Source: Nymphaea colorata
Taxonomy: Eukaryota; Streptophyta; Magnoliopsida; Nymphaeales; Nymphaeaceae
Direction of reading: 5' to 3'
Assembly (NCBI RefSeq): GCF_008831285.2
Contig: NC_045140.1
Span: 26,182,131 to 26,246,130, forward strand
DNA length: 64,000 bases
This document shows positions 36,646 to 50,180 of the stretch, one piece after another. The number at the start of each line of letters is the position of its first letter. Positions within the stretch are counted from its first letter, which is position 1. A program made the position numbers and the translations under genes. The notes beneath the pieces are model-generated. The model searched no databases. It was not told the origin of the DNA and saw only the letters and a program-made list of their open reading frames with translations.

Positions 36646-38441
36646 AACTACTCGCTCACTCCCTCCCATTTAATTAAGCCAACATTCACTTCTGTTATAA
36701 ATATTCCACTTTAAAGCCCAATTTTAATTCACCTCACCCCCCACATTCCTCATTTATCTCGTGGCCACCCTCGCCCAATTTTTTTGCATCTCGCTTTTTT
36801 TTCTCTTTTCTTTTTAATGCACATGAATGAATTGTTTGAAATTCTTCTTGATATCATATCAGTATTGAATTTAGTTTCTCTCATTTATTTTGGTTTTTGA
36901 AATTAAATTCGATTGATCTGCCCCTTCCATCCCCAAGCTCTTAATGGCCTGCCACTAATAGCGAGTTGTAGTGTACATAGGGCGTCACATGCGTTTTTCT
37001 ATAATTTTTGTACTTTAAAAGGGCAGAAAGGCATTTTCGAAAATAAGAAAGTAATCAATGTTGGGTATATTTATCACGTCCCTGTCACAGCTGAAAATTC
37101 TTTATCTATTTCTCTTATTCGGTTTGCCTTTACGCTTGTGATTTTGAAAATTGTTTATTTATGATCTTTTAAAGGAGTCGTGCTTTTCTTTTATGTAACA
37201 ACTGTCAAATAAAGGCTTAAAGTGTATATCCGTAAACTTGAATGCGAATAACTGGAAAAAAAAAACGTAATTTTTTAGTAGCAGCCAATAACTGGAAAAA
37301 AAAAAAGACATCAAGACTAATATTTTCAGTTTTTTCAAATTAATGAACTTTTGAGGGTGACTTGTGTTATGCTCTTTCACCTGCGATGAAAAAACTCCAA
37401 CTACTTGACGGCATGTCACTGTCTTTCACCATTGTGTATAAAAAAGTCATAACAAACAACTTGGTTCAATCAACTCTATCTTCAAATTATAGAACAAGAA
37501 AGGATAATCTTGACAATCATACTTTCTCATAATAAAATTTGTTTTCGATAAATAAAAAAAAATTAAAAAAAAAACAATTTTTTTTTATGCCAGTACGGAT
37601 CTCATTAAACCTCCAGCCAATCAGACGAATATTTTCAACGCTGGTTTTGCTTTTGAGCGGATCCAACTCATTCTTTGTTGACAAATCTATGATTCGGGGT
37701 TTTGCCTTTGAAGATTTTTTGGGCATCCTGACACCTGATATCCTGCATTGACAAAATTGCAGTGCTGCTCTTCGTGCTTAGTTATACATTTCAAGATGAA
37801 AGACTGAAAGAAAATCAAGGAAAAAACTCATTAATTAATATTAAAAAAACTAAAAAATATTTTATCTCATTTTTCTCTTTGATTTGATCTCACCATTTTA
37901 TCTTGCAAAGACCAACGATCAACATGTTTTTGTGCAAGTCATGCTGCTAAAGAGGCGTAATCAAACCCGTTCGATTCAATGCATTAAGCAGTTGCTATTG
38001 AACAGACCTTCCGATGGTGGCCGAACAGATTTTAGCTCCTCAAAAATTGGTAGTGGCAATTAAGTGTTCAACTCTTGTTATCTTAATCATAAATGTGGAT
38101 ACTTTCAACGGCTGTGATTATTCTTCATGAATTGATATTTAAAGGTTGATGTAGGCATATGTTCATAGTTTATCCTTCCATAATATATTATTCATTTAAG
38201 GAACTATTTTAACTAAATGCATGTTCAGTTATATAATATCAACTTGTGTGTGCATTGTATTAGTTATATAATAACATGACTAGAGTTGACATGGAGAGAA
38301 GGTGAACATTTTGGTCATTTAACATTGGTTTATGATTTTTTCTGTTTTCAGTTTCAATGGTTGACATTATCCCTGCTAGATCTATCACCTACTGATCCAT
38401 TTCTCTCTTTCAACAACTTATCTCTATGTGTGGGTGTGTTG

Positions 38442-38467
38442 ATATATATATATATATATATATATAT
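38442..38467. repeat. (AT)13 microsatellite
   Basis: Uninterrupted AT dinucleotides, preceded by a TGTGTGGGTGTG stretch. Confidence 0.95.
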
Positions 38468-38641
38468 TCGAGTCACTAAGTTATCTTTATCAAGGCTGTC
38501 TGATAAAAAAAAATACGATGGACATTTTCATCATTTAGTATCGGGTCATACTTGCTTTTTTCGTTGTATTTAACATATGAATGACCCTTATTAGATGGCT
38601 GAGTGATTCTGGATAGCCAAAGTCATCACTTACTCTATTAT

Positions 38642-38727
38642 ATGTATATATAAAATATTTTTTATTTTAGTAACATAAAAATATATGCATATATAAAATA
38701 TTTTTTATTTCAGTAACATAAAAACGC
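38642..38727. repeat. Two-copy 43-bp tandem duplication
   Basis: ATGTATATATAAAATATTTT begins at 38642 and is repeated from 38685 as ATGCATATATAAAATATTTT. Both copies continue through TTATTT(T/C)AGTAACATAAAAA. Only two or three substitutions separate them, so the duplication is recent. Confidence 0.92.
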
Positions 38728-39189
38728 TTTTTAATTTGCTTTCAGATTAGGTTGGACATATCGACGAGGATGGGCCCCTCTTTTATTTATTTTTCTCACT
38801 GTCAACTCAGACTTAGCAAGCATTATTCTCATCCTTTCTTCGCATTTATATATCTCAACGGCCTAACCCCTGTGGTTGCACCAAAATGGCCTGGGTCGGA
38901 AGAACAATTAAGAGGGCTTTTATGAACCCCGATCCTGGCTGCGCACACCTTAAGTTCATTCTTTCAATAGCTTATATTTTTCAACTAAAGTTGGAGTGGC
39001 AGTCTCAAACTGGAGGTTCATGAATTTAAAGTCGTGAGGTCTAACAAGCATGCAACTCTATTCATTCATCTTTAGAGGAAAGGATTTGATCATTTCGATT
39101 TTGTTATCTTGCTGCTTCTCATCTTAAATCCGAAACAATCAAATGTATGTCACTTTCAAATGAAGTAGATCTAATTAAGCATGCCCGCA

Positions 39190-39360
39190 GGCTTTCTGAA
39201 CTCAGAAGCGCGCCAGATGTTTGATGAAATGCTTGTGAGAAATTTTGTTACTGGGAGCATTTTAATTGTTGGGTACGTTAAGAGTGAGGGTAGGCTGTGG
39301 ATCTCTTTCCGTTGATGGTTGAAGATGATGTGAGCCCAAACGATGCGACTGCAACGAGTA
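39190..39360 (+). pseudogene. Pentatricopeptide-repeat (PPR) protein fragment, frameshifted relic
   Basis: From 39190 the plus strand reads GFLNSEARQMFDEML, then VRNFVTGSILIVGYVK, close to the PLS-type PPR consensus (ARxxFDEMPxRNxVTWxxMIxGYxxxG). It hits a stop at 39312-39314. The theme resumes in another frame, LMVEDDVSPNDATATS, up to about 39359, matching the usual continuation (F..M...GV.PND.TF.S). Little more than one motif remains and there is no upstream or downstream partner, so this is a small, old gene fragment. Intact PPR proteins act in organelle RNA editing and processing; this piece cannot. Confidence 0.8.
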
Positions 39361-41452
39361 AGTTTCCTTGGGAGAGTGAGAGAGATAAATGAGTTTCCCT
39401 TCATGAAAATCTCTCCTTCCTTTGAGGTGTATTTCCTCCTCCTTAAAATAACAGCATGAATCTCATTTCTTCATGTGAACCTCCATTGTTTGATCTCTTT
39501 CGAATCAATAATCTATCTATCAAATGAAAGTTGGGGTTTTATCAGTTTTCATATATATATAAATATATATATGGTCTGTCAGATGGCTAACATCTAAAAG
39601 TTCTTGGTAAGAAAAACATAAATCATTGCTAAAACTACCATAAACCATCTCTGCACCAGATTGATGTCAATGTAATGACTGTTTTTAGCAATAAATTCAA
39701 AATTTTATGCATCCGGCATCCTGCATATATTTTGAATGTTTGTCCTTTGAAGGCAAATGTATTTAAACGGTTGCTTAACAATTTCTTTCATTAGCAGCTA
39801 ATCATCGTAATCAATATGCGTCTCGTACAATGAGTTTCTGTAATCTAAAGACAACCTGCAGGTGATTTCAGTTGACTTTACTTTCTTCATCTTGTAAGGA
39901 GTATATTGTTCGTGCTTTTAAGGCTATAATCTGTCGATTGGTTAGTTTTGCATTTCATGCGGGTTAGCAACTTTCCATACAACAGGTTTATGTCATCCAA
40001 AAAGAACCTGAACGTGGCACCAATAACTTTCCTTTCTCTTTTCTTGGAGCACAACTTTCATTTATTAGAACAATTAGAAAACTTAAATCCGGTTTATTTA
40101 ATGCTATGCCTGATGTGAAGGATTATTAGAAATGTGAAGATAGCATAACTCTAACCAAATATGGAAAGCTAAACAACCTTTCCAGTATTCTGAGTACTTG
40201 ATCAACAAAATCTAGATGCTCATCATCCTCATTTTAGTTCTCCATTGATAAAAAAGTGAAAGCCATAATATCTGTCCCTTCCTTATGAGACAACTTTTCC
40301 CTACTTTTAAATTTGCACAAAGTGCACAATAAATGGAGAATGAAGACGAGGACCATAATAATTGTGAAAAAAATATGTAATTTCTGGTTGAGCAAGACTT
40401 GTATCCCGCTACCCAGGCAAGAGTTGAAGCCCTTCTGGTCCTAAGGTCCAGGGCCGCAATGGTGCCTAGTGTCAAGTGAGCCCTAATCCACGTCAACTAT
40501 CAACCGGTATACGGGTCCTACCCTATTAACATGAGTGGAAGTACTCAATTACATTTCAAAATACCAATTGTGTTATTGTTTTAGATCGCACTGAAATACC
40601 AATATTTATGCACTAATCATTCATTTACATTTGAAAATATCAAATGTGTGAGTCATTATTTTAGATCATTGTGAAATGCCAATATTTTAAGTGTTCAAAT
40701 TATCTTATTCCGGATCAAATTTACGGCGTTTGACTATAAATGTACACTTGTATTAATGTTCCAAATTGAAAAGAAAAAAAAAAGAACTATTAAATGTTTG
40801 ACTTATGAGGCATGTGTAAGGCCAGCACTTTCTTTACGATGAACATTGTGGGGAGTCCATAATCTGATTATTGAACTGTAAACTTCTCTTAGGGCACTAG
40901 CTGCCTGAAGTTGATCTACCTAACCACGTACACAATATGTACAATTAGCATCAAGACTCACCAGTAAAAAACTCCTTATTTCTCTTAAATATGATCATTT
41001 TTTTTTACCTGAAACTAAATATTAGTTTTTCAAGAAATCTATTTACAATGTCCTTCAAGATAAGAATGAAAATAGATACACTTTGGTACTTTTCCTTTGA
41101 TGAAAAATATGGACTAATTACTCATTACCGTGTTACTATAGAGAAAAGGTACTCGAATTACTCAATTAAGATACTGTAACTTATACTCAAAATACTGATT
41201 CAAATGACGTAACCTTAGAAAGGGCACAATGAGAACAGTTTGGTATGGTTAAATAATTGCGTTATAGTGTTTTACCATTCAAGCCCCAAAGATGTGATAG
41301 ATTAATAAAACAATAACAAACATATTCATAAAATAGTAACATACTCTTATGTAAAGGCATCGACCATCCAAGAGCATCGTTGATGCTGAACATCAGCAGC
41401 ACCCTAAAGTGAACATCTGGAATAAAAGTTTGATCCCAAAGAATGTACTTTT

Positions 41453-42040
41453 TTGAGCGTGCTATTTGCAAATTCTTTGCCGTATTCCGGTGACGGCGTG
41501 ACGCCCTTAAAGAGGTTAGCTTTTCGCTTGTCGTCTTCCTCTTGCCGCGCCGGCAGACTTCTTACCTTCGTCCCACTGGAGCGTTGGAGTAATACATTTG
41601 TCTTCTTCGGGCCTCCTCACCAGCATTCCATGCACACCCTCCAATGTGATCGTGTACAAACAGTGGAATGCTGTGTAAATATCGATATACTGTACTGCAA
41701 GATCTCCTTTTTTTTCTTTTCTTTTTTTGGGGATGCTCGATCTAGTCTCACACACTCACACTTTGATCTTCTCCGGGTCAGGAATTCCGCCAATGGCATC
41801 ACTGCTACTGTTTGCGCCGCTGCCATCTTCCCGGTTCTCAATATTCCTGCGTTCTCGATCGGGTTTAGATCGCAACTGTTGAAGAAGGAGCACCACTTCC
41901 ACTTCCGTGCTGTCAACGTCGGTAAGTGTTGGAGATCGAAGTCAACCAGGAGATTCGTCCCCTTTGTACAGTTTCAAAAGATCAAGGGTGAGAAAACCAG
42001 CAACCAACTCGAGAAGAAGAAGCAAACATGGTTTTTTTAG
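41453..42040 (+). other. G+C-richer patch with an unrecognised open frame
   Basis: An uninterrupted frame of about 195 codons spans this patch, but its first codon is not ATG. It is Ser/Arg-rich and matches no family I know. GTCGGTAAGTG at about 41919-41929 looks like a splice donor. An alternative frame from the ATG at 41796 starts MASLLLFAPLPSSRFSIFL, transit-peptide-like, but stops after about 26 codons. It could be a gene remnant, a first exon or chance. There is no convincing continuation downstream. Confidence 0.25.
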
Positions 42041-44392
42041 TGAGTCTCCAACATGTGAATGAATGAAAGAAAATAACGTAAAAGAAAGATGAAAGCTCGA
42101 CGATTGCGTCTTAAACACTTCAAAATAATGGTTCCTTTTCCATGGGAAGTGCGGTTTCCGATGCGTCTTGGATTGAAATCACATGCTTGTTTGCTTCCTG
42201 GTCGTTTCTCATGTACCTTCCATGTTTTTGACTCTGCTTTCGGGATGGGAAGTTGGAACACACCACCACAGAATAAAATACGTTTCGTTGCAGATTTATT
42301 TACTTCGTCTTTTCAGATTCCTCTCTTGCCCCGTCTGAAAAAGTATCGTCATTTACATCGAATCAGAGTCGATCCATCTACCTCGCCTGTACCGCCTGCT
42401 TCTTCCATTTATTTGGCTGTTGCATGCGGTAATTCCGTAACGTTTGTCACCGTGGTGATTTAATTATAATATATAAAGCTGAAGGTCTACCTATGGAAGT
42501 GTTTGGTTTGGTGAACAAGAAAAGAGATTTTCGGACATTTGAGAGGAAAAGTATCAAATGAAATGAGATTTTGGGGCATCAAAACTTCAAAAGAGATTTA
42601 TGTGAAATTCAGGTGAATCTAAATTGATTTTGAACTCACCTAGAATTCGATGAAATTCAAAGGACGCTGATTTCAGATCTGATGAAATTTAATTGGGTTC
42701 AAGATAGGAATGAAGTTAAGCTGAGGAAGTTGCTTTGAATTAAACTTGAATTTCAAGAGAAAAATTCATGGGATTTACTTGAAATTATTTCAAAAAACGA
42801 GAGAAGTTTTATCATATAGAAGTCAAGAAATCGAGGCAAAAATGCGTTCAATCTATTAAAAAATTTGGCTGTTGAGGTTGACATGAAAATCCCTTGAAAT
42901 TGATACGAGAGTCAATGGAAAATCTGTTGAACTTGGTTTTGGAAAGCGTTGGCAATTTATGGACTTAAATTTGAAAATCATTTGAAATTCATTGAATTTG
43001 ACTTTATTGGAATTAAATTTAAAATGGGCCAGAAATTGGAGAAAAAATTAAAAGAACACCTGGATTACGTGATTCATAAAACCCCTTTAGAAAGACAGAC
43101 TTTAGATTTGAATAGAAGAGGTCATAGAGTTTGCGATGATCCAATTTCTGTCCCAAAGGTGATTTGTGATCATGGGATTCAATATAGGAAGTGGCTTGGG
43201 CAGGGGATCGAAAACTAAAACAAAAGGCAAATAATGAACACTGTCTAACTTGTGAGGTAGGATAGACACCCACTTCTATTGAAATTATTATGGCAAAAAC
43301 TGATTAAAAAATGATGGCAAATAGTTGTGAAATTGATATTGGAAAGCGAACTTATTTCTTTGGATGAAAAGGCACCAATTGTTAATGCAGATTCTTGGTA
43401 AACACTCAATTGTACATCTTAATTGAGCAATCCTGGTATTGATCCTTATAAAGTTAAATTAATTTGGAGAAAATAGTTGTACATACACTATGTATTTGTG
43501 ATATTTAAGTTACCATGAACACTGTCTAACTTGGCCTATCAAATATATAAAAAGATAAATTTTTGCCTCTTTGTACCGTAACGTTGTAAATCAGATAATG
43601 GTAAAAGATTAGTTCACTGATGATTTCTTCATTTTATTCCCACGACAACACTAGTTTAAACGATCATATATGACTACGTCAGGTTTGATTTAAGTTACGC
43701 AGTCTGTTAGATTGTAGCATCCTTTTCGTCATAAAAATGTACTAAGAAATCCTAAAAGGGTTGGCACAACTGACAGGGTGAAAGCTGGTAGGTGGCCAAA
43801 CTTTGTTTCTATTTTTCGGACATCAACTTCATGTGTTGTAAAAGGGAAACACTGACATGCAAGTTGAAGGATAGCAGATGTGCTTAACCCGAGGTACTCT
43901 GTTCCTCAAGAGATTGCTAGGATGGGTAACGGTTTATACTTCTCTTGTTCACTCAACATAAGATGAATTAGTAATATGTACCTTCTTCCTCACTGCATTG
44001 ATAAGTTGTTACTTTTTTGCGGTTCACTTTTCTTTTTTTCTTTTGGGTTTGTCCTTGAGATTGATTTGCAAGGATGAAAGCCTGCAATTTCATATTTGAA
44101 CCATGTTTTTGTGCAGCTAAAAAACCAAAATATACCCTTCTTAGTGAATGAACTAACCCTTAAGGTAAAAGTTAGTCTAAATAGTAGGAACTATTAATTT
44201 TACTAAAAAATATTCTTACCTTTAATTTTATAAGTACAACTCTGAACATAAATCGAAAGATAGACATCATTGGAAAACTAAATGTAAAATTTTTATATGT
44301 TCTTTATAAAAAAGACTAATCCATATGATATGTATATATATATATGGAAAAATTTTAAAATCCCCTTTTACAAATTATGTTTATCAGTTGTG

Positions 44393-44402
<10 letters not shown>

Positions 44403-44441
<39 letters not shown>
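44403..44441. repeat. (TA)n microsatellite, about 19 units
   Basis: Uninterrupted TA array after a TGTGTGTGTG run, in non-coding DNA. Confidence 0.95.
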
Positions 44442-44443
<2 letters not shown>

Positions 44444-45119
44444 ACCTTCTCGTCTTCCAAAATATAATAGAAAACTGCCTTTATTTTTTTCTGCGTATAG
44501 CAGAATTATGGCTGAGTTGATCCATCTATCTCGCCAGGTCTGCCAAAACCCGATGGACTTACCATTCCGGCTCTATGTTGGTGTTTGATAAGCTTTGATT
44601 TTATATCTCATATTTGATTGTAATGAAAAACCCACGTCCGATGGAAACCACTCTGTAAACAAATACTGCATTTCAGCTGTGTGGATGTCAAATAGGCATT
44701 ACATGGTAAAAAGCATGGATCCAAGTTTTGGATCCAATCCAATAATCCTTTACTGCTGTTTACAAATTAATTAACAAATAAATCTACCATTGGCTAGACT
44801 AATCAAAAGGAAAATAGGACTTGCCCTTCTATCAAGTCAAAAATGCAATTAAATGAAAGAAAACTTAACAAAAAATATATGGAGTTTTTATTGTTATTAA
44901 AAACTCCAGGCCCGTGGATCCAAGCCCTATTTGGGGGAATAAATGGGGATTGTCTCGGAAGGAGAAGGGGGGATCTCAAATCGTGAGTGATGAGTTTACA
45001 TTCCACATGAGTCAAATCCCACTGTCTGCATCTGAATCGTTTCTTATTAATGAAGTTCTTTGAATCAATTTTTTTTTTGTCCAACTAAGTCTGGGCTCCA
45101 ATCACAGTCTTACAAAAAG

Positions 45120-45550
45120 CTACTGTAGTATACTTTTATCTGAGGTCTCCAATCAACTTAACCTCTTATAACTTTTTCCTTTTATTTCATTATTCAGTAA
45201 ATCACAAAGTCTTACAGAAACAATACTGTAAGATTGTGTTTGTTTCACCGCCTAGATCCACGGTGATGTGAGATCTTAGGAACTTAGATCCATGCATTTA
45301 AAAACAAACCACCACCTCATGTGACTTTAGATCTATGGTTTTTAACATGTAACATGAATTTTAAATTCATGCTATTGAGTTTCTTCTCGCACAGAGCTTC
45401 TTCTCGAAAATATTTTTTATACAGCATGGAATATAACATCTTAAGCTATCAAACGCAATTTAAGACTTTGATATAAGATAGGTCTCCACTCATCAACTTA
45501 ACCAGCTCTTGATAACCGTTTCCTTTCATTTCATTGTTAAATAACGTTTA
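45120..45550. repeat. Diverged direct repeats flanking about 260 bp
   Basis: The left copy (about 45128-45205) reads GGTCTCCAATCAACTTAACC..., then TTTCCTTTTATTTCATT. The right copy (about 45468-45550) reads GGTCTCCACTCATCAACTTA..., then TTTCCTTTCATTTCATT. They are about 340 bp apart. The segment between includes a loosely palindromic part (ACCGCCTAGATCCACGGT). It may be a local duplication or repeats bracketing an insertion. Confidence 0.6.
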
Positions 45551-46734
45551 CTAACTGATGGGACTGGCAGGCGTATAGAATTTGAATTTCCATGAAGGCA
45601 AGCAAAGGAAAGCAAAGGAAAGGTGGCTTCTCGTTTCCTATGAAAACTTTTACAAAGTCTTAGCGTGGCCTCTCGAAGTATTTCGCCAATCGCTCAGCTC
45701 GTTTTTCGACACTTGCTGCTTTCCGTCACTGGCTCTCTTCCAGTGGCAGTACCGCTTCTCCTGTTTATTTTTGGCTTTGCTTCTGCTAGTTCCGTAAACG
45801 TTTGTCCCCGAGGCAGCCACAACCCGGAACCATGGGCAATTACCAGCCGCCTTTCTCTCTCTCTCTCTGTGCAGCAGGAGGAACTCGTGTGGATTCTCAG
45901 TAAAGTAGATTGGCATCTCCGTTTTTGAGTCACCAGGAAGAAAAATGGATGAAAGACAGATGGTGAACTCTAAAAAGGCAAAAAGAAAACAAAGGTGGTA
46001 ACGCGGTCGCGTGTGCGTGATGGGAAGTGATTGACAGAGGTTGATCACTGGCCTTGCTTGAACAGGATGAATTGCTTTGCAGAAGGGTTGGGGAAAGGGA
46101 GAGCATTAATGGAGAGCAGCGCCCCCAAAATGCAGCCGTTACAAGTCAGGCAATAAACAGGTGCGATTTGCCACAGGAAGCAGGAAGTCGAGATATATAT
46201 AGGTGGATGCTGATGGGTCATGTCAAGGCCTGGCTGGTGAGGGAGGACGATGAGCCACAGGACGACAGGACTTCACGTCTCAGCACCATTCCGATGTGAT
46301 TGGAGAGACGATGGTCCAGCTCGTAACATGATGATGATACATATCATCCGCCGAATGACTTCACGCTTTCTCGCTACATTCACATTGTGTGCTGCCCTCG
46401 CAACAACTCAACTCATTGAACCTATCATACCTTTTCCCAATGATATATACATATATCTGATCACGAGCCAACCTCATATAAGAATTTCTATCCCAACTCG
46501 AGTCCTTTCCGTTCGGTTTCCCTTTCTGTCTCTCTCATATAATTGGTCACTGTTCAGTAGCGGGAGACAAAGCTGGGAAGACGGCGTCCCGCTTAAATTC
46601 GTTCCGACCCACCGTTTCCTCGGTGTTGATGAAAGAAAGGATGGCACATGGAGAAGGCGGTGGAGGGGTCCATGTCCTTTTATGCTTGTCATTTTGTCCT
46701 GCTTCAAGGCCACGCAAGGGTGGACCTACCAACT

Positions 46735-46738
<4 letters not shown>

Positions 46739-46799
<61 letters not shown>
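46739..46799. repeat. (TA)30 microsatellite
   Basis: About 61 bp of uninterrupted TA, the longest simple repeat in the window. It makes artificial Ile/Tyr-repeat open frames on both strands. Confidence 0.97.
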
Positions 46800-46802
<3 letters not shown>

Positions 46803-49800
46803 AAACTGCATGTAAGGGGTCGGCTAGATCCAGATATGAACCAAACAGTCGTAATTTCTGATGATATAATATTCCTCAACCAACCAGTGAAACTTTTGGT
46901 TCTATTAGCAACTAGAACTTGCCCACATGTTCGTTTGAAGAGGAAAATAAGCGAAGATCTGAAGTTCCCTACATAGGCTAAAAGATGCTGAATTTCTGTT
47001 TCGGAGAGAGACATCATGCATGCAGGTGAATTGAAGCATCTTAAAGTATAATTACAAGAAGAAAAGAACAAACTAAAAAGGATCTTTGCTGCCAGCAAAA
47101 TGGGTGTATTAACAAGCTCGATCACTTGTAAATGCTTTATGAATCGCTTGTAGCTCATCTTTTGTCATTTTGGCTTCTCAGTTCCAAATCAATCTTGGAC
47201 AATCCAGTCGAATATTTAAGCTAGCTGTAAATTAAATGAGTCAAATCTGGATTGGCTCGGTTGGCTTGATGCCCTTATGAGCTCAAACTTTGATTTAAAG
47301 ACAGACTGAGCTCCTCACATCCTTGGTTCAGTAAGTGCATTCAGAGTTGTCTGCATTTGGCATATTTGTCCACAAACTGCTGCATATATATTGCATTTGC
47401 AATGATGTTCGCAGCGAAAAGACAATAGAACCTGTTGCTGACGGTCGTGCTCATTAAGCACAATTTGTACACACAAAATAAACGGATATCACCTTCTCAT
47501 CTTCGTGGACACAGATGAAGGCTCTTACATAGATTGGAACGTCATTTTCTTCTAAAATGCACGAAAAAGAATAAATAAATGTTTAAGATCTTACGGAGCG
47601 AATCGCTCGTGTATCTGAATCTCGCATTGATTATACTCTCAACTAAACTATTATACTGACTCAAAGTACAAGAATGTGCAAGATGATTCGAATTAAAGGA
47701 ATCCTTTACATCATGAATTGAATGGTTGTCGTTACCAATGACTCCAGGGGATGCATACAAGTTCCAAGTTAGCAATGACTATTAATTCATTCTCATATTA
47801 AAGTTTTTTTGGCGCACGCTTGCTCTTCTTCACTTTTTTTTTTTTTTGGTTCCTAGAAACGAGGGGACTCGACCAACACTTTTCAAAATCTGTTCTTTGT
47901 AATTAAATAGCGGACATTGGAAATAAAAAAGTACTTTTGAGAGTATATGGCTTCTCGGTTGGTCATTGAGCATGTGATTCGAATTGGCTGGCTCTACCAA
48001 TATTCTGTGATTGATGGTTCTATCATCACATGGGCAGTTGGAGAAGCTGAGAATTTGTGAACCATTTAGCATATTATAAGTATATATTTTTTGAATTTAT
48101 AAGGAGGGTTTGATTGTTGGTTTTTAAAATAATCAGTCATTGAAGTAATCAAAGTGATTTTCTTTAAGTAACTTCTCGGAAAATGCATCCGATGTTAAAA
48201 TAGTTGATTGTTTCTTAGTGCTGCATGATCTGGCCATGTCTTTTCCTTCATGGGGATGATACAAGGAAGTGGGTTTCCACTAGGCTGGGGTTTATTGAAT
48301 TGCATAGGAAACACAAAAGAAGTCCTACTCATGCATGCCCTTCAATTTAATTTTTTATCTAAATACAAGCTCCCCATCTTAAAAGAACCCAATTCCAAGG
48401 TAATCTTAACCGCGCCCTTGCCTCTTTCTAGGTCAAATACCTAGGCAAACAACTATTGATCACCTCTTCACATGATGGCATCCACTACCTAGCATTTGGA
48501 GATTAAATATATTATTTGAGACCCAATAAATTAAGAAATCATGTGCACAAGAGAAGCAATAATGATGGCATGCACCAACATAGAGAGTCGATTATAATTG
48601 GCACTGAAATATGATTAGTGAAAATGCATGAAATTTAGTAACTGCAAGTAGCAGCTGGGAGGGATTTGCCTATTCAGTCATCCCATGAACATCTTCTTTG
48701 CCAACATAATGGAAATCACTGTTCGTCTTTATCAATGCACTGGTTTTGGATCAACTTATAGGAGGTCATATCTTATCAAGACCATTAGAACAGAGTTTGG
48801 GATCTCATCTGGTTGGTGCAGTTCCAACCATGCTCAAGCTCTTTTCAGTTACTAGAAGTCTGGGGACAAAAGGAAAAGAAGCTTATAGTTCTAGGACTTG
48901 TGACTGACAGGGATCTCTGCCTTAGGAACCTTTCATTAACTTTCTATGCATTGTTTTGCTCCTTGTCATTTCTCTACTACATCACGTTTTGGGCCCTTTT
49001 CGCTTTAATTAGCTTTTCTATAATCCTTGAATGCCACTTTCTTCTACATCATATAGTTTTTGACCCTTTTCTCTTTTAGCTTTTCTGCAATTCTTAAAAG
49101 TCACTTTGCACATGAATATCATGTCCACCAAGTGTCTTAAAATGTGCATACCTACCGCTCTCTCTTTCAGCGATTTGGGTATTTTCTTCCCTTCTTTTTC
49201 TTGTTACACATTGGACTTTAGACCACCGGCTGGTCGTGTGAAACATTTGTTTATGATGAGTTCTTGCCCCATATTTTACATTACATCTCTTTGACTCGTA
49301 ATTTGCGAGTTTCCAAGAGGGAACGGGGCACGGTAGGCGATGGCTGATCTGCCACCGGCGTCCTGAAATCGGATCCCCACGGCAAGTCAAATCTGGTGAG
49401 CCAAAATGTATTCAAACTGGCACTATCGGACTGATCAGATGCAGTACTATATGGTTTAGGTGTCCAAATTCGAGCTTCAACTGATCCGATATAGAAGTCG
49501 GATCTTTTCAAGAGTTTTCAAGTCCAAATCTGTATCCGAGTTTGTGTCCAATTAAGGAAGATCCAGTTAATCGGGTATGATAAAAAAGAGGTTACAACCC
49601 GAGTCTAAGCCGTTTGCATTCCTATGGGCGATCAAGGTGTGAACTGCCAAATTAACCAAGGCTACTGCAAGGAGGTACTAGACTCGTACATATTAAGGCC
49701 TGGTTGATATGGAGCATTAAATTTCCAAACAAGAAAATACTACACCTGACCCTATTGTTGGAAAAATATGACCCTCTGATATTTCTTCACATCCACATTA

Positions 49801-49860
49801 CATATACACATATAAGTTTTAGCTATCTTTAGGAAATGACACCCACTAACTGCACTCAGA

Positions 49861-49990
49861 GTCACTCTATGCCAACTACTCTAAATCTAAGTGGGCTAAG
49901 AGATTAGACTTGGGTATGGCCTCTAGGGTCACTCTATGCCAACTACTCTGGATCTGAGTGGGCTAAGAGATCAGACTTGGGTATAGCCTC
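49861..49990. repeat. Two-copy 68-bp tandem duplication
   Basis: GTCACTCTATGCCAACTACT starts at 49861 and again at 49929. The two copies run through GTGGGCTAAGAGAT.AGACTTGGGTAT.GCCTC. The differences seen are mainly A/G and C/T changes, so the event is fairly recent. Confidence 0.93.
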
Positions 49991-50089
49991 AAAGCTCCTC
50001 CAAGTCCACTTCTCTTCTTTCCAGGCTATAGCTTTAGCAAATCCAGAATTAGGCTCAATAGCTAGGATATATCTTGAGCAGCATAAAGT

Positions 50090-50180
50090 TTGGCCCATTT
50101 GAAGTTGGGCTCGGGCAGGCCTGAGGCCTGTGCCAGGCTCGGGCCCAGGTACAACCATCAAGGCCCGGGCTCGTTCCGAC
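50090..50180. repeat. GGGCTCGGGC-type repeat remnant
   Basis: TTGGGCTCGGGCAGGCCTGAG, GGCTCGGGCCCAGG and AAGGCCCGGGCTCG form a short G+C-rich island in AT-rich DNA. Such word clusters are typical of dispersed plant repeats; the family is unknown. Confidence 0.45.

Larger units (their letters stand above)
30313..39189. other. Repeat-bearing non-coding region upstream of GRF
   Basis: No intact gene was recognised. Besides the elements listed separately (33483-33648, 35752-35922, 36581-36645, 38442-38467, 38642-38727), it has CT-rich runs at 30935-30950 and 31932-31945, a GA run at 35023-35042 and CTCGAGT/GAGTCAAG-rich DNA at 32410-32580 resembling an old dispersed repeat. The 35.4-36.4 kb part is richer in G+C and has longer open frames on the minus strand, but these shift frame and match nothing I know. 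Confidence 0.55.

Noticed and set aside
46547-47158. Long open frames across the TA array (about 200 codons minus strand, 117 codons plus strand)
   Set aside because: Their length comes from the stop-free Ile/Tyr repeat made by (TA)n. They lack family similarity and the flanks are not gene-like.
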